From contig NZ_ATVL01000008.1 in NCBI RefSeq assembly GCF_000420705.1, positions 403,933 to 467,932 on the forward strand: 64,000 nucleotides of DNA, in the 5' to 3' direction. Source of the DNA: Hymenobacter norwichensis DSM 15439. GTDB taxonomy: Bacteria; Bacteroidota; Bacteroidia; Cytophagales; Hymenobacteraceae. How positions within the stretch are numbered: position 1 is the stretch's first letter; each line of letters opens with the position of its first letter. Both the position numbers and the translations under genes were made by a program. Of this stretch, positions 52,807-62,952 are shown one piece after another. The notes beneath the pieces are model-generated. The model did not search any database. It had not been told where the DNA came from and saw nothing but the letters and a program-made list of their open reading frames with translations.

Positions 52807-54867
52807 ATGGTACCAACAATACTCCGCCGGCTCGCGCTGCTGGCTGTAGTAGGCTGCGGCATTATGCCGTCGGCTTTCAGCCAAGTGGAACCCATTAAGT
52901 TCGGCAAACCAGAGCTTAAAGACTTCGACCCCAAAAACTTTGTGGCCGACAGCGCTGCCGAGGCGGTAGTGCTGTGCGACTTTGGTCGCTCACGCTTCGA
53001 AACTGGCGTCGCCGACGAAGGATTTAAAATCGTGTTCGAGCGGGTTACGCGCATCAAGATTCTCACCAAAGCCGGCTACGACCGCGCCACGGTGGAAGTT
53101 CCCCTCTACCACAAAGGCACCAGCGAAGAAAAGTTACTCAACCTGAAAGGCTTCACCTACAACTTGGCGAACGGCCAGATTGTGAAGGAGAAGCTGGAAT
53201 CGGCAGCCGTATTCCGGGAAGAAACCAGCGCCAACATAACCACCCGCAAGTTCACGCTGCCCAATGTGCGCGAGGGTGCCGTTATCGAATACAGCTACAC
53301 TGTCAGCTCCGACTTCCTGTTCAATTTCAACGATTGGCAGTTCCAGTACAGCATTCCGGTGCGCTGGAGCGAGTATCGGGCCCAGATACCCGAGTACTTC
53401 GACTACAAGATCTTGATGCAGGGTTACGTACCGCTGGCCGTAAACGAGCATCAGTCAGGCAACACGCAGTTCACAGTGCGCTGGAGTTCGTCGCTGGAGC
53501 CCGGCATGCAGGGGGGCCGTACCTCGGGAGGCTCCGAAACGGTATCGGCTCAGATGCAAACCCACCGCTGGGCCGCGGAAAACGTACCTGCGTTCCGTAA
53601 CGAACCATTCATGACATCCTCCCGCGACTTTGTAGCGCGCCTGGATTTTGAATTGGCTGGTTTTAAATGGCCCAACCAAGCGTATAAGTCTGTTGCTAGC
53701 TCGTGGCAGGGCATCAACGATGACCTATTAGCACACGAAAGCTTTGGCGTGCAGCTCAAGCGCGGCGGTTTCCTGAAAGAGCAACTTACGCCGCTATTAG
53801 CACAGGAAAAAGACCCAGCCGCCCGCGTAGCTGCTATTCATGCCTTAGTCCGCAAAGCCGTGAAGTACGATGGGCACGACCGGCTTTACAGCAACGCTAC
53901 CATCCGAAAAGCCTACGACCTGCACCGCGGCTCGGCTGCCGACGTTAATTTATTGCTAATTGCCGCACTCCGCGAGGCTGGCTTGCAAGCCAATCCCGTG
54001 TTACTGAGCACCCGCGACAATGGGTTCGTTAATACCGATTTCCTGCCGATGCTCTCGCGCTTCAACTACGTGGTGGCGCATGTGAGTTTGCCGGAAGGCA
54101 AGGAAATGCTGGTGGATGCCACTGAAGAATTACTGCCTTGCGGTATGCTACCCACGCGCTGCCTCAACGGCAACGGCCGCCTCATTATGCCCAAAGCCAC
54201 CGATTCGCGCTGGATTAGTTTAGCCCCTCAGCAGCGCCTCACCGAGTACCAACAAATTCAGCTTGTCTTCGATGACAAAGGCGGCTACACGGGCAAGGTA
54301 CACGCTGAGCACGGCGGCTACGCCGGCCTACACCAGCGCGACCGGCTACGTGAAAAAGGCGAGAAGAAGTTTGTGGAAGAAATGCTGCGCGGCCGCGAAG
54401 GCTGGAACCTAGGCAAATATCAATTCAGCCAGCGCGACGTGCTGGATAAGCCTTTGGCCCTAGACTACGAGCTAACAGTAGCCGGCAGTGATGCGCCCGT
54501 AGGTACCATGTATTTGAAGCCCTTGCAGCACTTCGGCAACTCCCGCAACCCCTTCGTGCACGAAGAGCGGCTGTTTCCGGTGGATTTCGGGTGCGCCATG
54601 GACGAAACTCTGGTCATGACCCTGACCCTGCCCAGCGGCTACATAGTTGAAGAGCTACCCAAGTCTACCAATATGGCGCTGCCCGAAAATGGCGGACGTT
54701 TTATATTTCAGGCGCAGCCCGCTGCCGATGGCACTATTCAGTTGATGAGCCGTCTCAATCTCACTCGGCCCGTGTACTCGGCCGAGGAGTACAAGTCGTT
54801 GCGCGAATTCTACCGCTTGGTGGTGGCCAAGCAAGCTGAACAAATTGTGTTGAAAAAGAAGTCATGA
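52807..54867 (+). CDS. DUF3857/transglutaminase-like protein, catalytic residues lost
   Basis: 686 residues with a signal peptide ending PSAFSQ. It parallels the preceding protein: KIVFERVTRIKI, LLNLKGFTYN, GAVIEYSYTVSSDFLFN. The catalytic region reads RGSAADVNLLLIAALREAGLQ (Cys position Ala) and RFNYVVAHV (His position Tyr), with MLVDATE retained. This gene and the one before it are tandem paralogues. It overlaps the next gene by 4 bases (ATGA), so the two are co-translated. A 299-base gap separates it from the first paralogue, room for a separate promoter, though none was recognised. Confidence 0.8.
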   Translation: MVPTILRRLALLAVVGCGIMPSAFSQVEPIKFGKPELKDFDPKNFVADSAAEAVVLCDFGRSRFETGVADEGFKIVFERVTRIKILTKAGYDRATVEVPLYHKGTSEEKLLNLKGFTYNLANGQIVKEKLESAAVFREETSANITTRKFTLPNVREGAVIEYSYTVSSDFLFNFNDWQFQYSIPVRWSEYRAQIPEYFDYKILMQGYVPLAVNEHQSGNTQFTVRWSSSLEPGMQGGRTSGGSETVSAQMQTHRWAAENVPAFRNEPFMTSSRDFVARLDFELAGFKWPNQAYKSVASSWQGINDDLLAHESFGVQLKRGGFLKEQLTPLLAQEKDPAARVAAIHALVRKAVKYDGHDRLYSNATIRKAYDLHRGSAADVNLLLIAALREAGLQANPVLLSTRDNGFVNTDFLPMLSRFNYVVAHVSLPEGKEMLVDATEELLPCGMLPTRCLNGNGRLIMPKATDSRWISLAPQQRLTEYQQIQLVFDDKGGYTGKVHAEHGGYAGLHQRDRLREKGEKKFVEEMLRGREGWNLGKYQFSQRDVLDKPLALDYELTVAGSDAPVGTMYLKPLQHFGNSRNPFVHEERLFPVDFGCAMDETLVMTLTLPSGYIVEELPKSTNMALPENGGRFIFQAQPAADGTIQLMSRLNLTRPVYSAEEYKSLREFYRLVVAKQAEQIVLKKKS

Positions 54868-56819
54868 GGACTATCCTGCTCGTAAAATCAACTTGTTGGG
54901 CGCTTCTTTTTTTGGGTGCCCGCGTAGCTAGCGCTGTAGCGGGTCCGGCTCCTAAGTATGCGGTGGCGGATATGCCCGCTGCCCTGCGCGAAAACGCACA
55001 TGCGGTAGTGCGCTTTTCCGACGAAACCTTGCTAGTGAAGTCGGCGGGCCGCACTATTGAAACCATTCGGCGGGCCGTCACTATTTTTGATGATGCCGGT
55101 GCCACCTACGGCCGCACCATGGTGTACTACGACCAGCTCAATACGGTGAACTACCTACGGGGCTCTGTGTACGATGCCGACGGCCGCCTACTACGAGCCC
55201 TCAAGCCATCCGATATCAAGGATGTGTCGCTGTCCGATGGGTTCAGTTTGGCCAACGACGGCCGGGGCCGCACCGCCGACCTGCGCCAGCCTTCTTACCC
55301 TTACACAGTGGAATTTGAGTACGAAGTCAACTCTACTAATACCCTGTTCTACTCTACGTGGCGCCCTCAGCCAGCCGAGCAAGTAGCTGTGGAGCAGGCC
55401 ACTTTCCGGGTGCTAACGCCCACTGAGCTGCCACTGCGCTATCAAGAGCGTGATTTACCAACTGGCACCGCCGTAGTACAAACCAATCAAGCGGCCGGCT
55501 TGCAGAGCTACGAGTGGCAAATCAAGAGCCTAGCGGCGGTGGAAAACGAGCCAGATGGACCACCCGTAGCCGAGACGACACCAGTAGTTTTCACGGCTCC
55601 CAGTCAGTTTGAAGTACAGGGCCATTTGGGCATGCTCACGTCTTGGCAAACGCTAGGGCTCTGGAACTACCAGCTTAATGCTGGCCGCGACGAACTGCCA
55701 GCTGCCGTGCAGGCCAAAATAGCCGCGCTGGTACAAAGCGAAGCCGACGAGCGGGTCCGCATAAAAAAGGTGTATGAGTGGCTCCAAGCCAACACCCGCT
55801 ACGTATCGGTACAGCTGGGCATTGGAGGCTGGCAGACTTTTCCAGCCTCCAGTGTGGCCGCCAACGGTTACGGCGACTGTAAAGCCCTCACCAACTATTG
55901 CCAGGCGTTGCTGAAAGCAGCCGGTATTACGGCACACTGCGCGCTGGTCAGAGCCGATGAGGAAGATATTCGCACCGAGTTTCCCAGCCAGCAATTCAAC
56001 CACGTGGTGCTGTGCGTACCACTGCTAAAGGCTGCCAAGCGCGACACTGTGTGGCTGGAATGCACCAGCCAAACCAACGCATTTGGGTACATGAGCAGCT
56101 TCACCGGCAACCGCCATGCCTTGCTGATTACCCCTCAAGGCGGCAAATTGGTACGCACGCCTCGCTACGGCGCCCCCGAAAACCGCCGCGAACGGCTAGC
56201 TGATGTGTTCTTGGATGTCCAAGGCGGGGCCACGGCCAGCATCCGAACCAAGCGTACTGGCCTTGAGCAAGATAACTACGCCGCGTTGGCGGGCTCGCTC
56301 AACGCAGCCGACCAGAAGAAAGTGATGGCAGAGCGTTTGCCGCTCGCCAATTTTACTATCAGCAAACTGGCGTATGCCACCGACCACCGCGGCGCGGTAC
56401 CCACTCTCACCGAAACGCTGGGCCTGACGCTGCCGGGCTGGGCTAACGTATCGGGCAAGCGTGCTTTCCTGACCCCTAACCTGCTAAGCCGCTGGACAGC
56501 TTTGCCAGCTAGTGCAGGAGAGCGGCGCACCGCTATTTGGCTCGACAACCCCTTCAGCTACGCTGATACAGTACGCATTCATGTGCCCGCCGGCTTCAAA
56601 CCCGAAAGCCTACCGACGCCAGTGCAGCTTACCACCACGTTCGGTACTTATTCCAGCCAAGTACAAGCCCTGCCCGATGGCACGCTCCTGTACGTGCGCC
56701 GCTTGCTGGTACCTCGCAGCCGCTTTGCCCGCACTGAGTACCCAGCCTACCAGGATTTTCGCCGACGCATCAGCAACGCCGATAAAGCCCAGATAGTACT
56801 CGTCAGGACCGACGTTTAG
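54864..56819 (+). CDS. DUF3857-transglutaminase protein with intact triad
   Basis: 651 residues with a signal peptide near GARVASAVAG. A DUF3857 domain (IRRAVTIFDDAG, YDADGRLL, TVEFEYEVNSTN) precedes a transglutaminase-like domain in which all three residues appear present: Cys in NGYGDCKALTNYCQALL, His in FNHVVLCV, and an acidic residue in VWLECTSQ. It is the only member of the three with the catalytic cysteine. It starts inside the stop of the preceding gene (4-base overlap). Expected activity: protease or crosslinking in the envelope; the substrate is unknown. An intrinsic terminator follows. Confidence 0.82.
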   Translation: MRTILLVKSTCWALLFLGARVASAVAGPAPKYAVADMPAALRENAHAVVRFSDETLLVKSAGRTIETIRRAVTIFDDAGATYGRTMVYYDQLNTVNYLRGSVYDADGRLLRALKPSDIKDVSLSDGFSLANDGRGRTADLRQPSYPYTVEFEYEVNSTNTLFYSTWRPQPAEQVAVEQATFRVLTPTELPLRYQERDLPTGTAVVQTNQAAGLQSYEWQIKSLAAVENEPDGPPVAETTPVVFTAPSQFEVQGHLGMLTSWQTLGLWNYQLNAGRDELPAAVQAKIAALVQSEADERVRIKKVYEWLQANTRYVSVQLGIGGWQTFPASSVAANGYGDCKALTNYCQALLKAAGITAHCALVRADEEDIRTEFPSQQFNHVVLCVPLLKAAKRDTVWLECTSQTNAFGYMSSFTGNRHALLITPQGGKLVRTPRYGAPENRRERLADVFLDVQGGATASIRTKRTGLEQDNYAALAGSLNAADQKKVMAERLPLANFTISKLAYATDHRGAVPTLTETLGLTLPGWANVSGKRAFLTPNLLSRWTALPASAGERRTAIWLDNPFSYADTVRIHVPAGFKPESLPTPVQLTTTFGTYSSQVQALPDGTLLYVRRLLVPRSRFARTEYPAYQDFRRRISNADKAQIVLVRTDV

Positions 56820-56837
56820 CCTCTTAGCTGAAGTTAG

Positions 56838-56873
56838 AAATCCCATTGGCCTTGCTGCCAGTGGGATTTTTTT
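56838..56873 (+). terminator. Intrinsic terminator after the DUF3857 cluster
   Basis: AAATCCCATTGGC (56838-56850) pairs with 56857-56869, one wobble, followed by a T7 run at 56867-56873. Confidence 0.85.
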
Positions 56874-57234
56874 GTTGTGGTGGCTATATAAAGCTAGGCT
56901 CAATGGGCGTGTCAACCGCTTCACGAAATACCAACTGAGATACTGGCATTATTGCTATGTGATTGAAAGCAAAAAGGCCTAGATTTCATTTGCTGACTTC
57001 TGGAAACAAATTTAATTATTCCATTAAATATTTTTGTTTTCAACAGGCCATCTCAATCTGGTGCGTCTCTATAGCAATCCGCTCAACAGTTTGAAAGGTG
57101 GCATATCACGCAGTTCAAGCAAAGTAAATTGCTTTACAATCAGGGAATTCTTCATTCTATGCCGACTAAAGCACTATCTTAGGCGCCTTCAATAAAGTGT
57201 GTTTTTCCTCCTTTTCCACCTCTTTTTTCTTTCT
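56874..57234. other. Intergenic stretch without a gene
   Basis: 361 bases, AT-rich in the middle (about 56980-57050). No ORF or RNA gene is recognised. It must contain the promoter of the metalloprotease, but no clear TAnnTTTG box was found. Confidence 0.6.
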
Positions 57235-60200
57235 ATGCTACCACCTTTTACTTTCTCACGTCGTACGTGGCGGTCGGCTGTTATGGGCGGCTTGCTCTTG
57301 ACAGCCGGGGTGCCCCTGGCGGCCAGTGCCCAACGGGTGCTGTGGGCCAACGACACTGAACCACTACCAGCTGCCTCCCGCGCGACCACCCAAGCGCTGA
57401 GCCAGTATCGTGCCGTGACCGTGCAACTGCCTACTTTGCGGGCTGCCCTAGCTACCGCCCCCGTTGAAAGTGGTTTGCGCACCTCGTCCACCGTTATTTC
57501 GCTGCCGCTGCCCGATGGCACGTCGGAGCGCTACCGTGTGGCACAGGTAGCTGTGATGGATCCTCGGTTGGCTGAGCGCTACCCAATGATCAAGGCTTAC
57601 ATTGGCCAGAGCCTCGACGATCCAACGGCCAGTGTGCGCCTAGACGTATCGCCGGCCGGTTTCCACGCCATGATTCGGGGCGTAGGACGCACAGTATTCA
57701 TTGATCCGGCGGCTGATGGCAACTCAGTGCAGCACTTGGTGTTCAGCAAGAGCAGCATGAATATGGGCACCCAGAGCTGGGCTTGCGCTACTACCAGTTC
57801 TGCTTCTCCGCTTCCGGCCCCTACGGCCAGCCGCTTTCCAAATGGCTCCACGCTACGCACGTACCGCATAGCCATGGCGTGTACTGGCGAGTACGCAGCT
57901 ACAAAAGGCGGAACCACAGCGGGCGCCTTGGCAGGCTTTGTATCCTCGGTGAACCGTGTGAGTGGGGTGTACGAAACGGAACTAGCTATCCGGCTGACGT
58001 TGGTAGCCAAGACGGATACCCTTATCTTCCTAGACCCCAACACAGACCCTTATACCAACCAAAGTAACGGCGCAACGCTCAACACCAACCAAACAATAGT
58101 TGACACCCGGATTGGCTCAGCCAACTATGACATTGGTCACATATTCAATACCGATGGCGGCGGTGTAGCCGGCCTAGGTGTAGTATGCCGCGCAGGCCAG
58201 AAGGCGCGCGGTACCACTGGCCTGCCTAACCCAACCGGTGATGCCTTTGATATTGATTATGTGGCGCACGAAATTGGTCACCAATTTGGGGGAAATCATA
58301 CATTCAATGGTACCACTGGCAGTTGTGCAGGTGGCAACCGCGCGGGCATTTCGGCTTACGAACCTGGCAGCGGCACCACCATTATGGCTTATGCAGGCAT
58401 CTGCGGTGCTCTTCAGAACACGCAGAATAACAGTGACCCGTATTTCCACTCCCGCAGCTACGATGAGATTCTAACGTACGTTAGCGGAGCGGGCAACTGC
58501 AGCGTAAATACGGCTACCAACAATGCCGCTCCGGTGGTAAACGCTGGTACTAACTACCGCATTCCACTTGGCACGCCCTTTACCCTAACGGGCTCGGCAA
58601 CTGATGCTAACAACGACCCCCTGACTTACTCTTGGGAGCAGTATAACTTAGGTGACGCAGGAGCACCTACCGCACCAGTTGGTGACGCGCCCATTTTCCG
58701 AGTTTTTGCCCCGGTAACTTCTCCTTCACGTACGTTCCCGCGCATCTCTAATCTGCTGGCTAACACCACTTCGCTCGGCGAGATTCTGCCCTCTTACGGC
58801 CGCCGGCTGATATTCCGCTTAGTGGCCCGCGACAACCGCGCTACCGGTGGTGGTGCCGACTACGACTCGATGAACGTGGTGGTAGCTGGTAACTCTGGCC
58901 CCTTCCTAGTAACGCAGCCTAACACTTCTACTGCTTCGTGGCAGGCAGGCGCTCCGCAGCAGGTAGCATGGGATGTAGCCAATACTACGGCTGCCCCCGT
59001 TAGTGCTGCCAACGTGGATATTCTGCTTTCCACCGACGGTGGTCTGACTTTCCCAACCGTGCTGCTGGCTAACACTCCTAACGACGGTTTTGAAAATGTA
59101 ACCGTGCCTACCACAGTAGCGGCCACCACAACGGCTCGTATTAAGGTGCAGGCCTCAGGCAACATCTTCTTCGACCTTTCCAACCTGAACTTCACGATCC
59201 GCAACAGCGGTACGCCTACGTTCTTCCTCGGCACATCCGGGACCCAATTTTCCGCTGTTTGCCCTGGTACGCCAATCACGGTTCCTATTACTATTGGTCA
59301 GCTACAGGGCTTCACCGGTACGGTAACTCTGTCGGCGGCCAACTTGCCGGCTGGCGTGACGGTAACGTATAGCGCCGCTACTGCTGCTGTAGGCGGTACA
59401 GTTCAAGCTACTATTGCTTCCGCTCCTACTACTGCCCCAGGCACCTACACCATCTCATTGAACGGCGTCAGCGGCACCGAAAGCCAGACGCAGCAGTACA
59501 CATTCCAGATTCTGCCTACTGCCACGGCCATGGCCGTACCTATTACTCCAGCCGCTGCCGCTCGCGTAAGCCCACGCCCACGCTTTAGCTGGAACGCTGT
59601 AGCCAGTGCCACTACCTATGATGTACAGGTAGCCTCGGACGCCAACTTTACCACGGTGGTTCTCTCCCAGACCGGCCTCACGACGACCAGCTTCACTCCT
59701 ACTGCGCTTAGCCTGACACCAGGTTCCACTTACTACTGGCGGGTGCGGGGAGTTAGCTTCTGCGGCTCGGCTCCTTATTCGGCGGGCCAGGCTTTCCAGG
59801 TAGCTACCCTGAATTGCACCAGCATTGCAGCCTCTCAGGTGCCCTTAACTATTGCGGCAACTGGCGCTAACTCGGTTACGTCGGTAATCACCGTTACCAA
59901 CACTGAGGTGGTTGGCGACATTCGTATCCGCAACTTAGCGGTTACGCACCCTAACGTTGGGGAGCTTACTATTTCGCTCACTAACCCGGCCGGCCGTACA
60001 GCTGTACTACTGGCAAACGCCTGCCCTGGTACTGCCAACATCAGCCTAAGCCTGAATGATGCCGCCGCTACTGCCCTTGCTTGCCCACTCACGGGTGGCG
60101 GCACGTACCGCCCAGCCAACTCGCTGGCTACTTTGCTGAACGACCGGGCCAACGGCAACTGGACCCTAACTGTTACCGACAATACAGCTGGCAACGGTGG

Positions 60201-60810
60201 TACGCTGACGGGCTGGGGCCTGGAGCTTTGCACCGTTGGAGAGGCTCCAGCTGCACCTAACCCGCTAACGGCTGTTGCCTCGGGAGTAACCAACAACGTA
60301 GCTGGGGTGACGGTAATATGGGTTGACAATTCCGCCACCGAAACAGCCTTCCAGGTGGAGCGAAGCGGAGCCAATAATACCAACTATCAGTTGGTTGGTA
60401 CTGTACCCGCCAATACCACGTTTTACACCGACCAAATTTCGGGAGCCAACGGTCAGTACTGCTACCGGGTGCGGGCTATCAATGCTAACGGCAACTCGTC
60501 ATACTCCAACGAATCGTGCGTAAGCATTACGGTTCTGGCCAACCAGAACGCCGCCTTATTGCAAGGCGTAGATGTTTTCCCGAATCCTAGCACTGGCCTG
60601 TTCCAGGTGAATGTAGACAACGCACAGCGCGGTATGTTTACGCTGCGTGTAACCGACGCTTTGGGTCGCACAGTAGAGCAGGTAACGCTCAACAAAAATG
60701 GCGCACCACTGCATCACTCACTCAACCTGAGCAAGCTCAGCAACGGGCTTTACCACTTGCATTTGGATATGCCTGAGGGCACAGCAGTAGTGAAACTGTT
60801 GAAGCAATAG
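57235..60810 (+). CDS. Secreted reprolysin-type zinc metalloprotease with P-domain and T9SS tail
   Basis: 1191 residues. A signal peptide ends LAASAQ. A prodomain precedes the catalytic domain, with VAHEIGHQFGGNH (HExxHxxGxxH zinc site, coding bases from 58264) and the Met-turn TIMAYAGICG. Then come beta-sandwich regions, including an Ig-like stretch and a fibronectin-III-like one (RPRFSWNAVASATTYDVQVASD, YYWRVRG). A proprotein-convertase P-domain follows (about residues 860-1005, IRIRNLAVTHPNVGELTISL, NDRANGNWTLTVTD, GWGLELC). A second FN3-like region precedes the C-terminal T9SS sorting domain (VFPNPSTGLF, then YHLHLDMP). It is an extracellular protein degrader. The start at 57235 is preferred over an in-frame GTG at 57199. 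Confidence 0.92.
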   Translation: MLPPFTFSRRTWRSAVMGGLLLTAGVPLAASAQRVLWANDTEPLPAASRATTQALSQYRAVTVQLPTLRAALATAPVESGLRTSSTVISLPLPDGTSERYRVAQVAVMDPRLAERYPMIKAYIGQSLDDPTASVRLDVSPAGFHAMIRGVGRTVFIDPAADGNSVQHLVFSKSSMNMGTQSWACATTSSASPLPAPTASRFPNGSTLRTYRIAMACTGEYAATKGGTTAGALAGFVSSVNRVSGVYETELAIRLTLVAKTDTLIFLDPNTDPYTNQSNGATLNTNQTIVDTRIGSANYDIGHIFNTDGGGVAGLGVVCRAGQKARGTTGLPNPTGDAFDIDYVAHEIGHQFGGNHTFNGTTGSCAGGNRAGISAYEPGSGTTIMAYAGICGALQNTQNNSDPYFHSRSYDEILTYVSGAGNCSVNTATNNAAPVVNAGTNYRIPLGTPFTLTGSATDANNDPLTYSWEQYNLGDAGAPTAPVGDAPIFRVFAPVTSPSRTFPRISNLLANTTSLGEILPSYGRRLIFRLVARDNRATGGGADYDSMNVVVAGNSGPFLVTQPNTSTASWQAGAPQQVAWDVANTTAAPVSAANVDILLSTDGGLTFPTVLLANTPNDGFENVTVPTTVAATTTARIKVQASGNIFFDLSNLNFTIRNSGTPTFFLGTSGTQFSAVCPGTPITVPITIGQLQGFTGTVTLSAANLPAGVTVTYSAATAAVGGTVQATIASAPTTAPGTYTISLNGVSGTESQTQQYTFQILPTATAMAVPITPAAAARVSPRPRFSWNAVASATTYDVQVASDANFTTVVLSQTGLTTTSFTPTALSLTPGSTYYWRVRGVSFCGSAPYSAGQAFQVATLNCTSIAASQVPLTIAATGANSVTSVITVTNTEVVGDIRIRNLAVTHPNVGELTISLTNPAGRTAVLLANACPGTANISLSLNDAAATALACPLTGGGTYRPANSLATLLNDRANGNWTLTVTDNTAGNGGTLTGWGLELCTVGEAPAAPNPLTAVASGVTNNVAGVTVIWVDNSATETAFQVERSGANNTNYQLVGTVPANTTFYTDQISGANGQYCYRVRAINANGNSSYSNESCVSITVLANQNAALLQGVDVFPNPSTGLFQVNVDNAQRGMFTLRVTDALGRTVEQVTLNKNGAPLHHSLNLSKLSNGLYHLHLDMPEGTAVVKLLKQ

Positions 60811-60832
60811 CAATCAACTAGTTCTGTGTAGT

Positions 60833-60867
60833 AAAGGCGGCTCCCAATTTTGGGGGCCGCCTTTTTT
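60833..60867 (+). terminator. Intrinsic terminator after the metalloprotease
   Basis: AAAGGCGGCTCCCA (60833-60846) pairs with 60851-60864 (one wobble), followed by a T run to 60867. Confidence 0.85.
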
Positions 60868-61133
60868 GTTGAAAGCACTACTAGTACCCCACCATACTTT
60901 ACTACGCATTTACCGTCCGAAGCATACCACCCAGCCTGGTCCACTTGCTCTAAAAGAACAGGATGCTCATACTTCACCTACGTTAGCGGTTAGGCTTGGA
61001 CTTCCTTCGGAATTGAGCTTTCAATCACTAGGAAATACTCACACTCCGTTACTATTTCCTTTAACCTCGCTTGCTGTATTGCTATTCAGTATTTCTGAGC
61101 ATAAGCTACTATTACCTGCTTGGATACACCACT
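60868..61133. other. Intergenic stretch between convergent genes
   Basis: The two terminators leave 266 bases with no convincing gene. An 89-codon frame at 60866-61135 overlaps both terminators and reads as low-complexity, so it is rejected. Confidence 0.6.
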
Positions 61134-61170
61134 AAAAAAAGCCACTCCTAGTGCAGGGATGGCTTTTTTT
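61134..61170 (-). terminator. Intrinsic terminator of the second T9SS cargo gene
   Basis: Seven A's, then GCCACTCC, pair imperfectly with GGGATGGC and seven T's; seen from the minus strand the stem is followed by T7. It lies 25 bases past that gene's stop. Confidence 0.8.
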
Positions 61171-61194
61171 GACTATTGCAGGAAGTAGAATTTA

Positions 61195-62952
61195 CTATTC
61201 TACCACTACTTTTCGAATCACTGTTTGCTGGCCAGCCTGCAAACGCAGTGTGTAAATCCCTTTAGCCAGGCCTACCGTGGAGAATGACTGTTCGGCCACT
61301 CCACCGCGCACCGCAAGGTTTCGTTGCTCTACTGCCTGGCCCAAAGTATTGAACAAAGTAGCCTGTGCGGCGGCTAGGCTGCCGGCACCCGTTACGCGTA
61401 CCGTCAGCTGGCCGGTGGTAGTTGGGTTGGGGAATACGCTCACCTCACCGCCTGCCAATTGCTGCTGCGCAGCCAGCACTAAGCTATTAACGGTAATAGT
61501 GAAAGCACCTTGCACGTCGGAAGTAGCATACGGCGATACTGCTACGTAATAGGTTGTGCTAGGCGTGAGGCCTGTCACGTTCAGCGAACCAGCGTTGGTA
61601 TTGTTGGTGGCCCCACCTTTGCAAGCCACCTGTACAAACCCAGATGAGCAAGAAGTGGCCGAAAACACTCGGATAGACCCAGCCGCCGTACCTGTAGTAA
61701 CAATACCAGCATTGGTGCTACCCACGCCGCTGGCGTTGGTAGTGAAGCGGAACCACACATCCTTAGGGTTGACAGCTACACCGCAGCCTTGAGGCGGCGG
61801 CGAAGTATAGCCAGGCGCTACTGTACTTAAGGTAGTAGTAGCCCCCAGGTTGGTAGCATTTATTGGAACTGATGTGGCAGAAAGGGCTGGCAACTGAATA
61901 GCTGCGCAAGGATCATCGTTGGCAGGAGCAGCTACCGTACCAGTAGTGAAGGTGACCGTACTGCTATTACCGGTTACGCCGGCTGAGCAATTAGGCTGTA
62001 AGGACACGGTGTAAGCCGTACTAGGCGTAAGGCCTGTCAGGACGAAGGGCGAACTGGTAGGTGCCGGCGTGAGTGTAGTGGCCGTGCCGCCGGCGGGCGT
62101 GTACACCACCGTGTAACTGGTGTTGCCTACCCCACCCGTGAAGCTAACAGTAGCCGAGGTATTGCTAATAGAGCTAACTGCTATATTGCGTGGCGTGCCG
62201 CAAATCACTGCAGGAGGTGTGAAGCGGTAGATCTGCCCAGCAGCGGGCACGGTGGCAATAGTGCGCGTTTCAACGGTGGAGCTAGCTGTGGGGGTGGCCG
62301 TAGCGTTGTTGAGCGACAAGTAGCTTCCGGCTCCGGTGCCTACGCCTGCCAGCAGAATAGAAGCTGAAGGAGCGCTTACAGCGCCTCCTTCGGGCCGGTA
62401 AATAAACTCCACCACGTTGGTGGTTTCGTAGAGCTTCACCTGAAACGAAACGACTGGGGACGTAGCATCATAATCCCACAAGAAATTCCGCCATTCCATA
62501 GTAAATACCCGGTTTGGAGCTGTACCAGTGGTGGCGTACAACGCAGCGCCGACTTGGCCGCTTATATCGTCCCAGAGTGGGGCAATCAGTGGGCGTAGTC
62601 TGTCGGCTACGGATGGGTTGGCTGCAGTGCCGGTGGCCAGCGTGTTAGTTTGCGCTACTTCAATATTGGATGTATTGAAAGTCAAAAAGCCATTGGAAGA
62701 CGCTTGCAGTTGGGTGAAAACGGTGGCATCGTAGGTGAATGAGAAGCCGATAGGGATGGTTGGGGATACGGCATCGTCGGTCGCCAGATCTGGTACAGCG
62801 GTGCCGGTTGCTAAGGGCGTGAAGGTACCGGCTACCGGTGCAAAGGTGTACGTATTAACCTGGGCTGACGCGGCCCCAATGGTTAAGGCTGCACCGGCTG
62901 CCAACGTTAGCAGGTAGCGGCCAACCGACTTCGCGTGTAAGCGTGTTTTCAT
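61195..62952 (-). CDS. Secreted T9SS cargo protein with FN3 domain
   Basis: 585 residues. The signal peptide ends GAASAQ. A beta-rich N-terminal module covers residues ~30-240 (IPIGFSFTYDATVFTQLQASSNGFLTF, RPLIAPLWDDIS, VVEFIYRPEGG), similar in style to nidogen-like/adhesive exoproteins. An FN3 domain lies at ~250-345 (SNTSATVSFTG, GLTPSTAYTVSLQPNCSAG), followed by a second beta-domain (~350-495, DDPCAAIQLPALS, DVWFRFTT, TYYVAVSPYA). The T9SS sorting domain is ~505-585 (VFPNPTTTGQLTV, then KGIYTLRLQAGQQTVIRKVVVE). It has no catalytic motif. Probably a surface or released adhesive protein. Confidence 0.85.
   Translation of the reverse strand: MKTRLHAKSVGRYLLTLAAGAALTIGAASAQVNTYTFAPVAGTFTPLATGTAVPDLATDDAVSPTIPIGFSFTYDATVFTQLQASSNGFLTFNTSNIEVAQTNTLATGTAANPSVADRLRPLIAPLWDDISGQVGAALYATTGTAPNRVFTMEWRNFLWDYDATSPVVSFQVKLYETTNVVEFIYRPEGGAVSAPSASILLAGVGTGAGSYLSLNNATATPTASSTVETRTIATVPAAGQIYRFTPPAVICGTPRNIAVSSISNTSATVSFTGGVGNTSYTVVYTPAGGTATTLTPAPTSSPFVLTGLTPSTAYTVSLQPNCSAGVTGNSSTVTFTTGTVAAPANDDPCAAIQLPALSATSVPINATNLGATTTLSTVAPGYTSPPPQGCGVAVNPKDVWFRFTTNASGVGSTNAGIVTTGTAAGSIRVFSATSCSSGFVQVACKGGATNNTNAGSLNVTGLTPSTTYYVAVSPYATSDVQGAFTITVNSLVLAAQQQLAGGEVSVFPNPTTTGQLTVRVTGAGSLAAAQATLFNTLGQAVEQRNLAVRGGVAEQSFSTVGLAKGIYTLRLQAGQQTVIRKVVVE

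Noticed and set aside
60866..61135. An 89-codon frame between convergent genes.
   Set aside because: It starts in one terminator and ends in the other, with no signal or family pattern.
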